Shown: positions 1 through 9,345, counted from the stretch's first letter. The stretch is DNA of 64,000 nucleotides from Bradyrhizobium diazoefficiens (GCF_016599855.1 NZ_CP067041.1:682001-746000), one strand, 5' to 3'. The notes: generated by a model not told the origin, from the sequence alone. Program-made: numbers and translations.

Positions 1-553
1 TGGGGACGTTGGCCTCGTCGCGCAATCGCACCAGATAAGGCAGGATCTCGAGCTTGCGGGCCTCATCGAGCGCGCCGAGCGGCTCGTCGAGCAGCAGCAG
101 GCGCGGCCTGGACAACAGCGCGCGGCCGAGCGCGACGCGCTGGCGTTCGCCGCCGGAGAGCTTGCCGGGACGTCGGTCAAGCAGCGCGCCGATGTCGAGC
201 AGCTCGATGACGCGCTTGTGCTGCGCCGGATCGGGCGCGAGGCGATTCATCCGACGGCCGTAGTCGAGATTTTGCGCGACATTGAAATGCGGAAACAGCC
301 GCGCGTCCTGGAACACATAACCGATGCGGCGGCGCCAGGCCGGCACATGAATGCCGGCGGCGGTGTCGTCGACGGTCTCCCCGTCGATGACAATGGTGCC
401 GCGGTCGGGCCGCAGCAGGCCCGCAATCATGTTGATCAGCGAGGTTTTGCCGGCGCCCGATGCGCCGAACAGGCCGGTGACGCGCCCCTCGCTGCCAAAC
501 GACGCAGAGAGCGAGAATTCGCCGAGCTGTTTTTCGACATCGACGCGCAGCAT
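1..553 (-). CDS. modC: Molybdate ABC transporter ATP-binding protein (partial)
   Basis: This is the ATPase subunit that powers molybdate import through ModB. The gene runs off the left edge, so the C-terminal part (usually a TOBE/Mop domain) is missing. The N-terminal 184 residues carry a Walker A (GASGAGKT), a Q-loop ([11 protein letters not shown]), the signature [15 protein letters not shown] and a Walker B ([12 protein letters not shown]). The ATG lies two bases after the modB stop, so translation is probably coupled. The modA-modB-modC order supports molybdate over other oxyanions. Family and role are confident. Confidence 0.95.
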   Translation of the reverse strand, partial: MLRVDVEKQLGEFSLSASFGSEGRVTGLFGASGAGKTSLINMIAGLLRPDRGTIVIDGETVDDTAAGIHVPAWRRRIGYVFQDARLFPHFNVAQNLDYGRRMNRLAPDPAQHKRVIELLDIGALLDRRPGKLSGGERQRVALGRALLSRPRLLLLDEPLGALDEARKLEILPYLVRLRDEANVP

Positions 554-555
554 GA

Positions 556-1251
556 TCAGTTCCCGTGCAGGCGCGCGGTGGCGCGGCGGGCGAACCATTC
601 GGCGGCGATCAGCGCGCCCATCGCCAGCACGATCGAGACGATCACGAGCCGGCCTGCGGCGGCATCGCCGTCGGGCGTCTGGATCAGCGAATAGATCGCG
701 GACGAAATCGTCTGGGTCTCGCCGGGAATGTTGGAGACGAAGGTGATGGTCGCGCCAAACTCGCCGATGGCCTTGGCAAAGCCCAGCACCATGCCGGCAA
801 GCACGCCGGGCAGCGCCAGGGGCAGCGTCACCGTGAAGAAGACTCTGAAGGGAGCCGCGCCCAGCGTCTCGGCGGCCTGCTCGAGCTTGCGGTCGATCGC
901 CTCGATCGACAACCGCATCGGCCGCACCAGCAGCGGAAACGACATCACGCCGCAGGCAAGCGCTGCACCGGTCCAGCGGAAGGCGAAGACGATGCCGAGA
1001 TGATCGGCGAGGAAGGCGCCGACCAAGCCGCGACGGCCGAAGGTGAGAAGCAGGAGATAGCCGGTCACGACCGGCGGCAACACCAGCGGCAGATGCACGA
1101 CCGCGTCGAGCATCGATTTACCCCAGAAGTCGCGCCGGGCAAGCAGCCACGCCAGCGCAATGCCGAACGGCGTTGCTACCAGCGTCGCGATGATGGCAAC
1201 CCTGAGCGAGAGCAGGATCGCCGTCCATTCGGCGGGAGAGATGTCGAGCAC
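556..1251 (-). CDS. modB: Molybdate ABC transporter permease
   Basis: Inner-membrane permease of the molybdate importer, 231 residues, normal for ModB. It has about five hydrophobic segments and the cytoplasmic ABC-coupling loop ([21 protein letters not shown], near residues 143-163), with the conserved EAA-type glycine. It starts six bases after the modA stop and ends two bases before modC, so the three genes form one transcript. It would pair with ModC for energy and ModA for substrate. Confidence 0.95.
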   Translation of the reverse strand: MLDISPAEWTAILLSLRVAIIATLVATPFGIALAWLLARRDFWGKSMLDAVVHLPLVLPPVVTGYLLLLTFGRRGLVGAFLADHLGIVFAFRWTGAALACGVMSFPLLVRPMRLSIEAIDRKLEQAAETLGAAPFRVFFTVTLPLALPGVLAGMVLGFAKAIGEFGATITFVSNIPGETQTISSAIYSLIQTPDGDAAAGRLVIVSIVLAMGALIAAEWFARRATARLHGN

Positions 1252-1257
1252 GACAAA

Positions 1258-2043
1258 TCAGGTCGTGGGGCTGATCAAGAACTTGAAGCCATATTTTTCG
1301 AAAATGGTCTTGGCCGCCGAGGTGCGCAGGAAGGCGAGATAGGCATTGGTCTCCGGTTTCGCGGTCATGGTCGCGGCCACCGGATAGATGATTGCGGGGT
1401 GCGAATCCGCCGGGAAGGTGCCGACGACCTTTACGCCGGGCTCGACCTTGGCATCGGTCGAATAAACGATGCCAAGCACCGCTTCGCCACGCGCCACCAG
1501 CGTCAGTGCGGCGCGCACGCTCTCGGCCATGGCGAATTTGGGCTCCGCGGCCTGCCAGGCACCGAGCTTCTCTAGTGCCGCCTTGGCATACTTGCCGACC
1601 GGCACGGACTTGACGTCGCCGGTCGCGATCCTGCCGTCACCGGCGAGCTTGGCGAGGTCAAAGCCTTGCGAAATGGTGACGTTGCCGATCTCTGAATCCT
1701 TCGGCGCGATCAGCACGATGCTGTTGCCAAGCAGGTTGACGCGGGTCGACTCGTTGATGGTCTTCTTGGCGAGGGCGTAGTCCATCCAGTCGGTATCGGC
1801 GGAGACGAACACATCGGCCGGCGCGCCCTGCTCGATCTGTTTTGCCAGCGCCGAGCTCGCCGCGTAGCTCGCGGTGATCTTAATGCCGGCCTTGGCGGTG
1901 TAGGCGGCATCGACCTCGTCGAGCGCGTTCTTCATGGAGGCGGCGGCGAACACCGTGATGGTTTTGTCCTCGGCGCTGGCAGGCGCCAGGCTCGTGCCCG
2001 CGAGCATCACGAAGGCGGTGAAAAGTCCGGCAAGTCGATACAT
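1258..2043 (-). CDS. modA: Molybdate ABC transporter periplasmic binding protein
   Basis: Periplasmic receptor that binds molybdate (or tungstate) and hands it to ModB. The mature part begins near EDKTITVFAAASMKNALDEV, with the ModA-type 'FAAASMKNAL' start and later 'QIEQGAPADVFVSAD'. I chose the ATG at 2043 because it gives a clean signal peptide (MYRLAGLFTAFVMLAG...ASA) and a GGAG ribosome site eight bases upstream. A longer frame to 2109 adds a sequence unlike a signal peptide. First gene of modABC; no ModE site was recognised upstream. Confidence 0.94.
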   Translation of the reverse strand: MYRLAGLFTAFVMLAGTSLAPASAEDKTITVFAAASMKNALDEVDAAYTAKAGIKITASYAASSALAKQIEQGAPADVFVSADTDWMDYALAKKTINESTRVNLLGNSIVLIAPKDSEIGNVTISQGFDLAKLAGDGRIATGDVKSVPVGKYAKAALEKLGAWQAAEPKFAMAESVRAALTLVARGEAVLGIVYSTDAKVEPGVKVVGTFPADSHPAIIYPVAATMTAKPETNAYLAFLRTSAAKTIFEKYGFKFLISPTT

Positions 2044-2227
2044 GGGTGGCGCTCCGTGCGAGCCCGCGCGCGCAAACGCACGCGCAAATCCGGCGTTGGG
2101 TGGATTCAAGTCGCGACGGGCGGAAGCGCTGCTCCACGTGTCCCCCGCAACGGCTTACGGCCGGCGAGGATATCGCAGCTCTCGAAGATAGCAGGCTGAG
2201 CCCACAGGTCAAAGGGGCCAGTCATTC

Positions 2228-2400
2228 CCTCCGCCATCCCGGACAAACGCAGCGAAGCGGAGCGTAGATCCGGGATCCATAGCCACGGGATCGTGTTTGG
2301 CGAAGACTCGGAGCTGCCAGCTCGCGCCATACTTCTCCTGTGGTTATGGGTCCCGGGCTCGCTGCGCGCGCGGGACGACGGCGGTGGGTGAGACGGCAGC
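2228..2400. repeat. Dispersed palindromic intergenic repeat
   Basis: Between modA and the endopeptidase gene. The half 'tcccggac...atccggga' is an inverted pair, and 'gatccatagccac' is answered further on by 'tgtggttatgggtcccggg'. The layout resembles extragenic repeats I know from Bradyrhizobium genomes. No open frame here looks protein-like. Edges are approximate. Confidence 0.5.
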
Positions 2401-2417
2401 TTGCCCGCTCACTCCAG

Positions 2418-3362
2418 CTACGGCTTCGCATTCGGCGCGTGCAGCACGGCTTTGCAGGCTGCCGGCATCTGGGCCAGCGTCATTGGCGGCTTTGGCTTTG
2501 GCGGCTCGGGCGGCGGCTTTGGGTGCAGCACGCCCTCGCTGAACCAGTAGGCGAAATCAGAGGGCTTGCAGCCTTCGTCCTCGGATTGCGAAGGCTGGCC
2601 CTGGCATTCGCTGGCGCCCGCCGGGCAGCGCATGCGGATGTGGAAGTGATAATCGTGGCCCCACCACGGCCGTATCTTCGACAGCCAGGAGCGGTCGCCT
2701 TTGGCCTCGCGGCACAGCGCCTTCTTGATCGCGGGATTGACGAAGATGCGCTGCACCGCCGGCTCTTGCGCGGCGTCGCGCAGCACCAGCACATGGCCCG
2801 GCGTGAACACGTTTGGGTCGACGTCGAGCCGGTCCGGACGCACCATCATCACCGCCGACATCTCCTCCCGCTCCTCGCGCGAGAGACGATGGTCCGGCAT
2901 CGGCGTCAGCCAGATGTCGGCGTCGAGCCCGATCTGATGGCTGGCATGGCCTGAGAGTGCAGGCCCGCCGCGTGGCTGGCCGATGTCGCCGACCAGGATG
3001 CCCGGCCAGCCCGCGTCCTTGTGCGCCTTGGCAGCCAGGCGCTTGATCAGCGCGATCATGTCGGGATGGCCGTAATTGCGGTTACGCGACAGCCGCATCA
3101 CCTGCCAATTGTCGCCATTGAGCGGCATCTGCTGCGCGCCGCCGATGCAGCCCTTCACATAGGAGCCGATGACACGGGTCGGCCCCTTCGACGGCAGCAG
3201 CTTGCGCGCGAACAGCTCCTTGGCGGCGATCTTGGGATCATCAGGATTGGTGAGCGGCGGGAGCGGCTGCGGGTTGACGCTGCCTTTGTCCTGGGCCAGC
3301 GCGCCGCCGGCAGCCAGGAGCGTCATGACAAGCAGGAGAGGGACGATTCGGCGGGGACTCAT
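2418..3362 (-). CDS. mepA: Penicillin-insensitive murein endopeptidase (M74, MepA-like)
   Basis: Periplasmic metallopeptidase that cuts peptide cross-links in peptidoglycan. The 314-residue product has a signal peptide (MSPRRIVPLLLVMTLLAAGGALAQ) and the MepA zinc-site motifs SGHASHQIGLDADIWL (around residue 137) and GHDYHFHIRMRCP (around residue 234). Paired cysteines in the C-terminal half (CPAGASEC, DEGCKPSD) fit disulfides of the exported family. The C-terminal tail is rich in proline and lysine. It stands alone on its strand, downstream of a long gene-poor stretch. Confidence 0.92.
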   Translation of the reverse strand: MSPRRIVPLLLVMTLLAAGGALAQDKGSVNPQPLPPLTNPDDPKIAAKELFARKLLPSKGPTRVIGSYVKGCIGGAQQMPLNGDNWQVMRLSRNRNYGHPDMIALIKRLAAKAHKDAGWPGILVGDIGQPRGGPALSGHASHQIGLDADIWLTPMPDHRLSREEREEMSAVMMVRPDRLDVDPNVFTPGHVLVLRDAAQEPAVQRIFVNPAIKKALCREAKGDRSWLSKIRPWWGHDYHFHIRMRCPAGASECQGQPSQSEDEGCKPSDFAYWFSEGVLHPKPPPEPPKPKPPMTLAQMPAACKAVLHAPNAKP

Positions 3363-4075
3363 GCCGGCGCCTTATAACCCAACGGCGCGTCAGGGTCACT
3401 GAACGATGCGGCACTTCATCGGCCGCGTTTCTTAACGGAGATCCGGACCTGGTTGCCGGGAAAGCGTTGCGACATAGGCATCGACGGGGTCGTCATAGCC
3501 TTTGACCCACACAGCATAACCGGCAGCGATCGCTCGCCCTGGGCAACAGCACGCGCATCACGTTGCGGCCACGGCGCAATGCGGGATACTCGCCGGACAG
3601 CATCTGTTGCCAGAACAGGTTGCGACCCTGACGTCCACGGGCTCCGACATCTAACTATTCCGACAGCTGAAGTGAAGTTAGCTTCCGGAATCGTAGTGTA
3701 ACCATGGGAAGCTGGCAATGAGCTCCTTAACTCCGGCGCAACGAGGCCGTTGCGGCGGTAGGCGGTGTCGACCACCATTCGCGCAACAATCTTCCGGGAT
3801 CGCCGCAGTCTTACCGCGTCTCGGAATTGGAACTCCCTATGATGTTACCCATACGGATTTTGCAATTGTGCCACGGAGCGCCTGAATCTAAGTCCTCAAT
3901 GTTCCTGCCAGACAAGAATGCACCTCGCGCATCGCGTTTGGGGACTTATTTTGAGATTCAGGGTTTCCGAATTGGCTTCCGAAGTGCGTAGCGTTAGGAG
4001 ATTTAAGCAAAGCTTGAGGCTGCCGCCCTATGCCGCTCGAAATGCGATGCGGCGGATGGTTCGCGGCAGGCCGCA
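3363..4075. other. Gene-poor region, possible decayed gene
   Basis: About 710 bases without a convincing gene. Base composition is more AT-rich than the flanks. On the minus strand, around 3440-3610, short stretches such as VWVKGYDDPVDAYVATLSR and QQMLSGEYPALRRGRN read like protein but lie in different frames and are broken by stops, which suggests a remnant. I do not recognise the family. The promoter of the Crp/Fnr gene should lie at the right end. Confidence 0.35.
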
Positions 4076-4789
4076 GTGACGCTTCCCGGCGGAATTCGTA
4101 ACCGACTTCTGGCGGCACTCCCGGCAGCCGACTTCGATCTGCTGGCGCCAAATCTGGAGATCGTCGCGCTCGATCGCGATGCGGTCGTCTCGCAGGCAGG
4201 CGACCAGACCGAACACGTCTTCTTCCCTCATAGTGGCGCCATCTCGGTGATGATCGACATGGCGAACGGGCAGACGGTCGCCAGCGCCGCAATAGGGCGC
4301 GAGGGGGCGATCGGCACTCTTTCCGTGCTGGGGCCGTCTCCTGCGGCGGTTACTGCCGTCGTTCGCGCCGCGGGCACCGCCTCGCGGATCCCCGCATCGC
4401 GATTCCACGCCGCTTTCAGTCGCAGCCCCGCGATCCGGCATGCAGTCCAGATTCACTTCAGGGCGATACTGATGCAGTTTCAAATCGGCGGGGCCTGCAA
4501 TGCGCTGCATCCGGTCCAAGCCCGCATGGCGCGCTGGCTGCTCCATCTTCGCGACCGCGTCGAGGACGACGTCCTGCCGCTCACCCAGGAGGCACTGTCG
4601 CAAATCCTGGGTGTGCGACGACCGACGGTGACGCTCCTGATGCGCAATCTGCGCGCTTCCGGAGCGATCAAATCCGAACGGCGAGGCGAAATCGAGATCG
4701 ACCGGTCGCGGCTCGCAGCGGCGGCGTGCGAATGTCGCGATACCATGCGTCTCGAAGTTGAAAAGATCTTCTCTGTGAATGTAGCCTGA
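4076..4789 (+). CDS. Crp/Fnr-family transcriptional regulator
   Basis: DNA-binding regulator of 237 residues. Residues ~10-130 form a cyclic-nucleotide-binding-type beta-roll (VFFPHSGAISVMIDMANG, AAIGREGAIG). The C-terminal winged helix contains LTQEALSQILGVRRPTVTLL (around residue 174), typical of HTH_Crp_2. There is no N-terminal cysteine set, so an FNR-type iron-sulfur cluster is unlikely, and it does not look like FixK. The start is GTG; upstream ATGs are out of frame. The target genes and ligand are unknown. Confidence 0.87.
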   Translation: MTLPGGIRNRLLAALPAADFDLLAPNLEIVALDRDAVVSQAGDQTEHVFFPHSGAISVMIDMANGQTVASAAIGREGAIGTLSVLGPSPAAVTAVVRAAGTASRIPASRFHAAFSRSPAIRHAVQIHFRAILMQFQIGGACNALHPVQARMARWLLHLRDRVEDDVLPLTQEALSQILGVRRPTVTLLMRNLRASGAIKSERRGEIEIDRSRLAAAACECRDTMRLEVEKIFSVNVA

Positions 4790-5140
4790 TCTCGCGTTTG
4801 CGATGCATCGAATGGAATAGCCCGTCAGGGCGATGGGTTTCGGAAGAGCTGAACCCATCCTGCGAGCCGATCCTGTGATCATACCGGCGCCTGGTCGACT
4901 ATCCCGATACATGAGTCCGGACCTACCTCAGTATGGTCCCTTCATACCCGCGCACAATGGCGTCAACCAAGTGCCCGGTGCTACCTTTGAATCGAAAGCG
5001 AAAAGCAACGGAACCGGCCCGCGAGCCGGCAGTTGCAGGAGAGGGTCGGCGGCGTAGTGCCCGCCGTCCTTTCTCCTGAATGGCGCGTTGCCGCTCCAAT
5101 AATCGGTTTCTACTGCCACAGTTGGCTGCGAGAGTACGCC
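4790..5140. other. Intergenic region with stem-loops
   Basis: No gene seen. A short stem (atgggtt/aacccat) lies about 40 bases after the Crp/Fnr gene and could end its transcript, although no T-run follows. At 5037-5082 a larger imperfect hairpin pairs aggaga...ggcgg with ccgcc...tctcct. It could belong to a small RNA or to the leader of the small open frame that follows. Confidence 0.3.
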
Positions 5141-5311
5141 ATGAGAAACATCGCCGATCTCCTAGTGTGGTTTTGGCAAGGAAGCCGGCCCGCGTCCAAT
5201 ACTCAGGTTGCGGCCATGGCCGAAAATCGAGATCAATCCAGCATGGCCGATTTTGTCCGCATCCTGCAGGCCTACGATCAAGACCAGTGGGGCGACCGCG
5301 TCGTTCCGTGA
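5141..5311 (+). CDS. Possible small protein, unknown function
   Basis: A 56-residue frame starting MRNIADLLVWFWQGSRP, preceded by a GAGAG ribosome-site-like sequence. The N-terminus is hydrophobic and aromatic; the rest is polar and acidic (MADFVRILQAYDQDQWGD). A longer in-frame start at 5033 exists but looks less natural. Its 3' end lies just before the converging UPF0182 gene. I do not recognise the family. It may not be a gene. Confidence 0.25.
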   Translation: MRNIADLLVWFWQGSRPASNTQVAAMAENRDQSSMADFVRILQAYDQDQWGDRVVP

Positions 5312-5329
5312 TACGGTCGTCCGAGCAAA

Positions 5330-8140
5330 TCAACGCTCGGGCTTCTTGGGTACCTCAGCGGCACCCGATTGCCGGATATCTTCCAGCAGGCTGCGCATCG
5401 CCTCGATCTCCTTGCCGAAGCCTGCCCAATCACCGGATTTCAACCGCTCCATGGCCTGATTGTAGTGAGCGAGCGCCTCCTGCGCGCGCGCTGCCGAAGC
5501 CCCCTCGCCGGGTGTTTCCGCGGAAGCACCCGGCGCGGCTCCGCTGTCCACGAAGAGTGCCGACAGAGCCTCGGTCAGCGTTTCCTTCATGACGACATGC
5601 TCGCCATAGGCGGCAATCACCCGCTTGAGCTCCGGCAAATGTCCTTGCTCGGCCCGCAAATACAGTGGCGACACGTATAGGATCGAATTCTCGATCGGGA
5701 TCACGAGCAGATTTCCCCGGATCACCCGCGATCCCATCTGGTTCCACAACGATATCTGCTGGGAGATCTCCGTGTTCTGATGAATTCTTGCCTCGATCTG
5801 GAACGGCCCGTAGACCAGCTTCTCCTTGGGAAATTCGTACGCGATCAGCTTGCCATAGCCGGGCGCATCGCAGCGCGCGGCAAGCCATGCGATCATGTTG
5901 TCGCGGCGGCTCGGAACCATCGGGATCATGATGAAGAACTCGGCTTGCGGTTCTCCGGGCAGCCGCATGATGATGTAGTAAGGGACCATCGCAGTCGTGC
6001 CGTCCGTTGAAGAAACGCCGTCGCCGGCCGGCTGACGCGGAAATTGCCAAAGATCCTCGCGGTTATAGAAAACATTGGCAGCTTCCATGTGGTAGGTCTG
6101 GAAAAGTCGCGCCTGGATAAGGAAGAGGTCTTCGGGATAGCGAATGTGCTTTTGCAGATCGGGCGGCATGACCGCGAACGGCTTGAACAGCGTCGGGAAG
6201 ATTCGCTGATAGGTCGCGGCGATCGGGTCGGCCGGGTCCATCAGGTAAAAATCGACGGTGCCGTTATAGGCGTCGATCACGACCTTCACCGAGTTTCTGA
6301 TATAGTTGAGGCTGAGACCGGGCGCAGGCTGTGCGTAGGGAAAATAGTCGCTCGTCGTGTAGGCGTCCTGGATCCAGAACATCCGGCCGTCGCTGATGAC
6401 GAGATAGGGATCGCGATCGAGCGTGAGGAACGGGGCGATCGTGCCGACCCGCTTCTGGATGTTGCGCCGGATCATGATCCGGCTGTTGTCGCCGATGTAG
6501 TCTGAAAGCAGCAGGTTCACGTCGTTGAAATGGTGGGCGAAGATCAGTCTCCGCACCATGCCCGACAGCGGCACGCCGCCGGAGCCGTCATAGAACGCGT
6601 AGACGTTATCCTTTCCTTTCGGATAATCGAATTCCGGCACGGTTCCCTTGACGATGACGTAGTCCTCGGTCTGCTGCCCGTAATAGATGCGCGGCTCGCG
6701 GATGTCCGGACCTCCGTGCGCAACCGGAGGAATATCGCGCAGATAGAGCAGCGGAAGTCCTTCACCGCTCTTCTGGGTGACCGGACTCATCACGGCACCA
6801 TTGCCGTGGGTGAACAGGATGTGGCGGTTGACCCAGGTTTGCGCGTTGGATGGAAGCAAAGCGGAATTCAATTCGCGCGCCGAGAGCATCACGCTCTGAT
6901 AGGTGCCGCCGAGCCAGTAACGATCGACATCGAGATAGCGCAGCTTGTAGTAGGTGCGGATCTCCTGCAATTGCGCGTAGGTGTCGGCCAATGGTTGCCA
7001 ATCCCACAATCTTATATTGTCAATCGTGGCCTTGTTGGCCTCAAGCGTCCCGAAGGTCAGGTTCTGTTCGGCGGGGAACGGCTTCGGTGCGATTCGATTG
7101 AGATTGTAGGCCTCCCGGGTCAGGGCAATGTTGCGTTCGATGTAGGGCCGCTCCCACGCCAACTCGTTCGGCGCGACGTAGAAGCGCTGAAACACTCCGG
7201 GGATGATGCCCGATAGCAGGAAGGCGCCGCCGAACAGCAGCACAATCGCGGTGGCGGGGAGGCGGCAGGTACGCACCCACAGGTTCGCCCATGCCGCCAA
7301 AGCGGCGACGATCGAAAGCGCGATCAAGAGCCACAGGACCGGCAACTCTACATTGACATCAGTGTAGCCCGCGCCGACCACTACGCCGTTGTCGCCGAAC
7401 AGCAGGAGGTAGCGGTCGAGACCGTAGGACCACGCTTTCGCGCCAAGGAAAAGGCCGAGCAGCGCCGAACCGTGGGAGATCGCTATTGGCGACATCGAGC
7501 GTCGCTGGGCCTGGTACTCGATGTCGCCGTGCACCCAATAGATAAATCCGGCGAACAGTGCGCCCATCACGAGCGTCAGCAATGCCCAATTCTTGACGGC
7601 GACCAGGGCAGGCAGGGAGAAGAGGTAAAATCCGATGTCCTTGTCGAACAAAGGATCGTTGGTGCCGTAGGGCACTTGATAGATGAACCGCAGAAGGGTG
7701 TTCCAGTTGCCGACTTCTCCCCAGGCGATGAACAGAGCGAGGAGGCCGGCACTGGCCGCTATCACCTTGCGCCACGGTAGCCGCTCGCGCAGGAATTCAA
7801 ATGGATCGGGCATCGCCGCAGCGGCCACGAGCGTCGGGGCGAAGGCGGCAGGCAACCGGCTTCGGCGCCCGGCATGGCCAAGTGCAAGCCGTGCGTTCAC
7901 CCACAAGGCGACCGCGGTCGCCGCGAAAACGACGAGGAAAACAGCGGCTTTCACGCCGATCGTGGTCCAGAAGACCTGGCCGTAGCCGATCGACGAGAAC
8001 CACATCCAGTCGACCAGCAAGTCGCCCACGAGAGCGAGCAGGATCAGGCCGATTACGACGGTGATCGCCGCGATGATGAATCCCACCATAGCGCTTCGCC
8101 CTGGTGCCTTCCGTCCGGGCCCGGAAATCCCGATCGTCAT
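5330..8140 (-). CDS. UPF0182 family large membrane protein
   Basis: About 936 residues. The N-terminal third has around seven membrane segments (e.g. MVGFIIAAITVVIGLILLAL). A long extracytoplasmic region follows with family-like stretches such as LRYLDVDRYWLGGTYQSVML and QNLTFGTLEANKATIDNIRLWD. The C-terminus has a short acidic/alanine linker and a coiled-coil-like end (QEALAHYNQAMERLKSGDW). UPF0182 proteins have no established function. Two starts are possible: ATG 8140 or ATG 8089. A perfect TATAAT at 8147-8152 would place transcription start almost on the ATG at 8140. Confidence 0.9.
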   Translation of the reverse strand: MTIGISGPGRKAPGRSAMVGFIIAAITVVIGLILLALVGDLLVDWMWFSSIGYGQVFWTTIGVKAAVFLVVFAATAVALWVNARLALGHAGRRSRLPAAFAPTLVAAAAMPDPFEFLRERLPWRKVIAASAGLLALFIAWGEVGNWNTLLRFIYQVPYGTNDPLFDKDIGFYLFSLPALVAVKNWALLTLVMGALFAGFIYWVHGDIEYQAQRRSMSPIAISHGSALLGLFLGAKAWSYGLDRYLLLFGDNGVVVGAGYTDVNVELPVLWLLIALSIVAALAAWANLWVRTCRLPATAIVLLFGGAFLLSGIIPGVFQRFYVAPNELAWERPYIERNIALTREAYNLNRIAPKPFPAEQNLTFGTLEANKATIDNIRLWDWQPLADTYAQLQEIRTYYKLRYLDVDRYWLGGTYQSVMLSARELNSALLPSNAQTWVNRHILFTHGNGAVMSPVTQKSGEGLPLLYLRDIPPVAHGGPDIREPRIYYGQQTEDYVIVKGTVPEFDYPKGKDNVYAFYDGSGGVPLSGMVRRLIFAHHFNDVNLLLSDYIGDNSRIMIRRNIQKRVGTIAPFLTLDRDPYLVISDGRMFWIQDAYTTSDYFPYAQPAPGLSLNYIRNSVKVVIDAYNGTVDFYLMDPADPIAATYQRIFPTLFKPFAVMPPDLQKHIRYPEDLFLIQARLFQTYHMEAANVFYNREDLWQFPRQPAGDGVSSTDGTTAMVPYYIIMRLPGEPQAEFFIMIPMVPSRRDNMIAWLAARCDAPGYGKLIAYEFPKEKLVYGPFQIEARIHQNTEISQQISLWNQMGSRVIRGNLLVIPIENSILYVSPLYLRAEQGHLPELKRVIAAYGEHVVMKETLTEALSALFVDSGAAPGASAETPGEGASAARAQEALAHYNQAMERLKSGDWAGFGKEIEAMRSLLEDIRQSGAAEVPKKPER

Positions 8141-8146
8141 CGTGAC

Positions 8147-8152
8147 ATTATA
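8147..8152 (-). promoter_or_regulatory. Candidate -10 box of the UPF0182 gene
   Basis: A perfect TATAAT on the minus strand, six bases before the ATG at 8140. No good -35 hexamer lies 16-18 bases upstream. If real, the transcript would be leaderless for the 8140 start or have a leader of about 50 bases for the 8089 start. Consensus match only. Confidence 0.3.
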
Positions 8153-8200
8153 GCAGAAAGACGGACGTGGCGCGCCTGGCGCGGGGCGCCGCACCAGCTT

Positions 8201-8371
8201 TTGGTCGCGGCCGCACTCCGGGACACGCGCGAGGTCTGGGCGGACTTCCTGCTTCCGGAGGATCGCGCCCGCGTGATCGCAGAGCTCGCCGACCTTCAGA
8301 AATGGGCGGCGGACGAGCTGGCCCGCGCCGACCTCGCCACCATCACGGCCGCGCTTCAGGCGGTGAACTGA
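8201..8371 (+). pseudogene. Probable gene remnant, unknown family
   Basis: The frame ending at TGA 8371 reads LRDTREVWADFLLPEDRARV followed by IAELADLQKWAADELARAD, which has the balanced composition of a real helical protein. It has no ATG; only a TTG at 8201 could start it, giving 56 residues. It may be the 3' end of a gene whose 5' part was lost, perhaps during rearrangement at the UPF0182 upstream region. Family not recognised. Confidence 0.35.
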
Positions 8372-8473
8372 CCGGACGGGCTGCTTTGACCAGCCGCGGC
8401 GAGAGCAGCTATCAGAGTCCCTACGAGATCAAACTGCGTGAATTACGAGCTCTCGGCGCCAGCGTGAAGGGCC

Positions 8474-8683
8474 TTAACCGCAGCACGCGCCCTTGCCATT
8501 CTCTTGAATCGGCGGACACGGCACGCTGCCGTAGGAGCAAAACACGCAACAGTCGCCCGCTTTGGGCTTCAACCTGGTGCCGCATCCCTTGCAATCGTAA
8601 AAGAACTCGCACGCGTCGGTTGGCATGGTCTCGGTGGCGTTGTGGCCGCATACGGGACAGGTCAGGGTCGATTGCAATTGCAT
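8474..8683 (-). CDS. GDCCVxC-type cysteine-rich small protein
   Basis: A 69-residue protein with ten cysteines. It has a zinc-ribbon-like CPVCGH near the N-terminus, CKGCGTRLKPK in the middle and the diagnostic GDCCVFCSYGSVPCPPIQ, ending in CC. The arrangement suggests binding of a metal such as zinc or mercury; members of this family often lie near mercury-resistance genes, but no mer gene is seen here. The ATG at 8683 gives a sensible full-length protein. Confidence 0.8.
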   Translation of the reverse strand: MQLQSTLTCPVCGHNATETMPTDACEFFYDCKGCGTRLKPKAGDCCVFCSYGSVPCPPIQENGKGACCG

Positions 8684-8882
8684 GACCGGACTTTCCGAGG
8701 AGCTTTAGAAGTGAGAGTAGCACGTTTTGCTTCTTTTGACACATTGGCGTCCGGCCATGTCGGCATGGACCGGCCTCGATCGTCCTTGGGTCGGCATTTC
8801 CCGGAGGTGTTGGACATGGACCATGCACACGTGAAGTGATGTCGTCACCTCGAGCCGTCAAAATCGAACTGGAGCAACACCC

Positions 8883-9299
8883 ATGAGGATCACCGTCGAA
8901 ACCAGCGTCGCCGCCCCGATCGATCAGGTCTGGCGAGCCTATACGACGCCGGCGGACGTCGTGAAGTGGAACGCCGCCTCGGACGACTGGCATACGACCA
9001 GGGCGACGGTCGACCTGCGCGATGGCGGCGCCTTCTCGTCCCGCATGGAGGCCAAGGACGGCAGCATGGGCTTTGACTTCGCCGGCACCTACACCAAGAT
9101 CGTCGAGCACAAGCGGATCGAATATGCGTTCGGCGATCGCAAGGCCGAGGTCGAGTTCGTGCCCGGCCCGAAGGGCGTCGTCGTGCGCGTCGCCTTCGAT
9201 GGCGAAGAGACCCACTCGGTCGAGCAGCAGCAGAGCGGCTGGCAGGCGATCCTCGACAATTTTGCGCGGTATGTCGAGGCGAAGCAGAAGACGGCATGA
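8883..9299 (+). CDS. SRPBCC/AHSA1-domain protein
   Basis: A 138-residue START-like (AHSA1) protein, expected to fold as a helix-grip barrel that binds a hydrophobic ligand. The typical opening ETSVAAPIDQVWRAYTTPA, the middle DLRDGGAFSSRM and the C-terminal helix SGWQAILDNFARYVEA fit the family. A GGAG lies eight bases before the ATG. It stands alone and its ligand cannot be read from the sequence. Confidence 0.88.
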   Translation: MRITVETSVAAPIDQVWRAYTTPADVVKWNAASDDWHTTRATVDLRDGGAFSSRMEAKDGSMGFDFAGTYTKIVEHKRIEYAFGDRKAEVEFVPGPKGVVVRVAFDGEETHSVEQQQSGWQAILDNFARYVEAKQKTA

Positions 9300-9315
9300 G
9301 AGCGCCTGCGCGAAA

Positions 9316-9345
9316 GAGATGGCGGTGCTTGGCGACCGCCATCTC
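9316..9345. terminator. Perfect 11-bp stem-loop after the SRPBCC gene
   Basis: gagatggcggt and accgccatctc pair perfectly around an eight-base loop, 16 bases after the SRPBCC stop. There is no T-run, so intrinsic termination is uncertain; it may instead stabilise the 3' end of the message. Confidence 0.4.

Noticed and set aside
3416..3778. 120-residue minus-strand frame
   Set aside because: No family, odd composition, and no convincing ribosome site; treated as part of the possible remnant.
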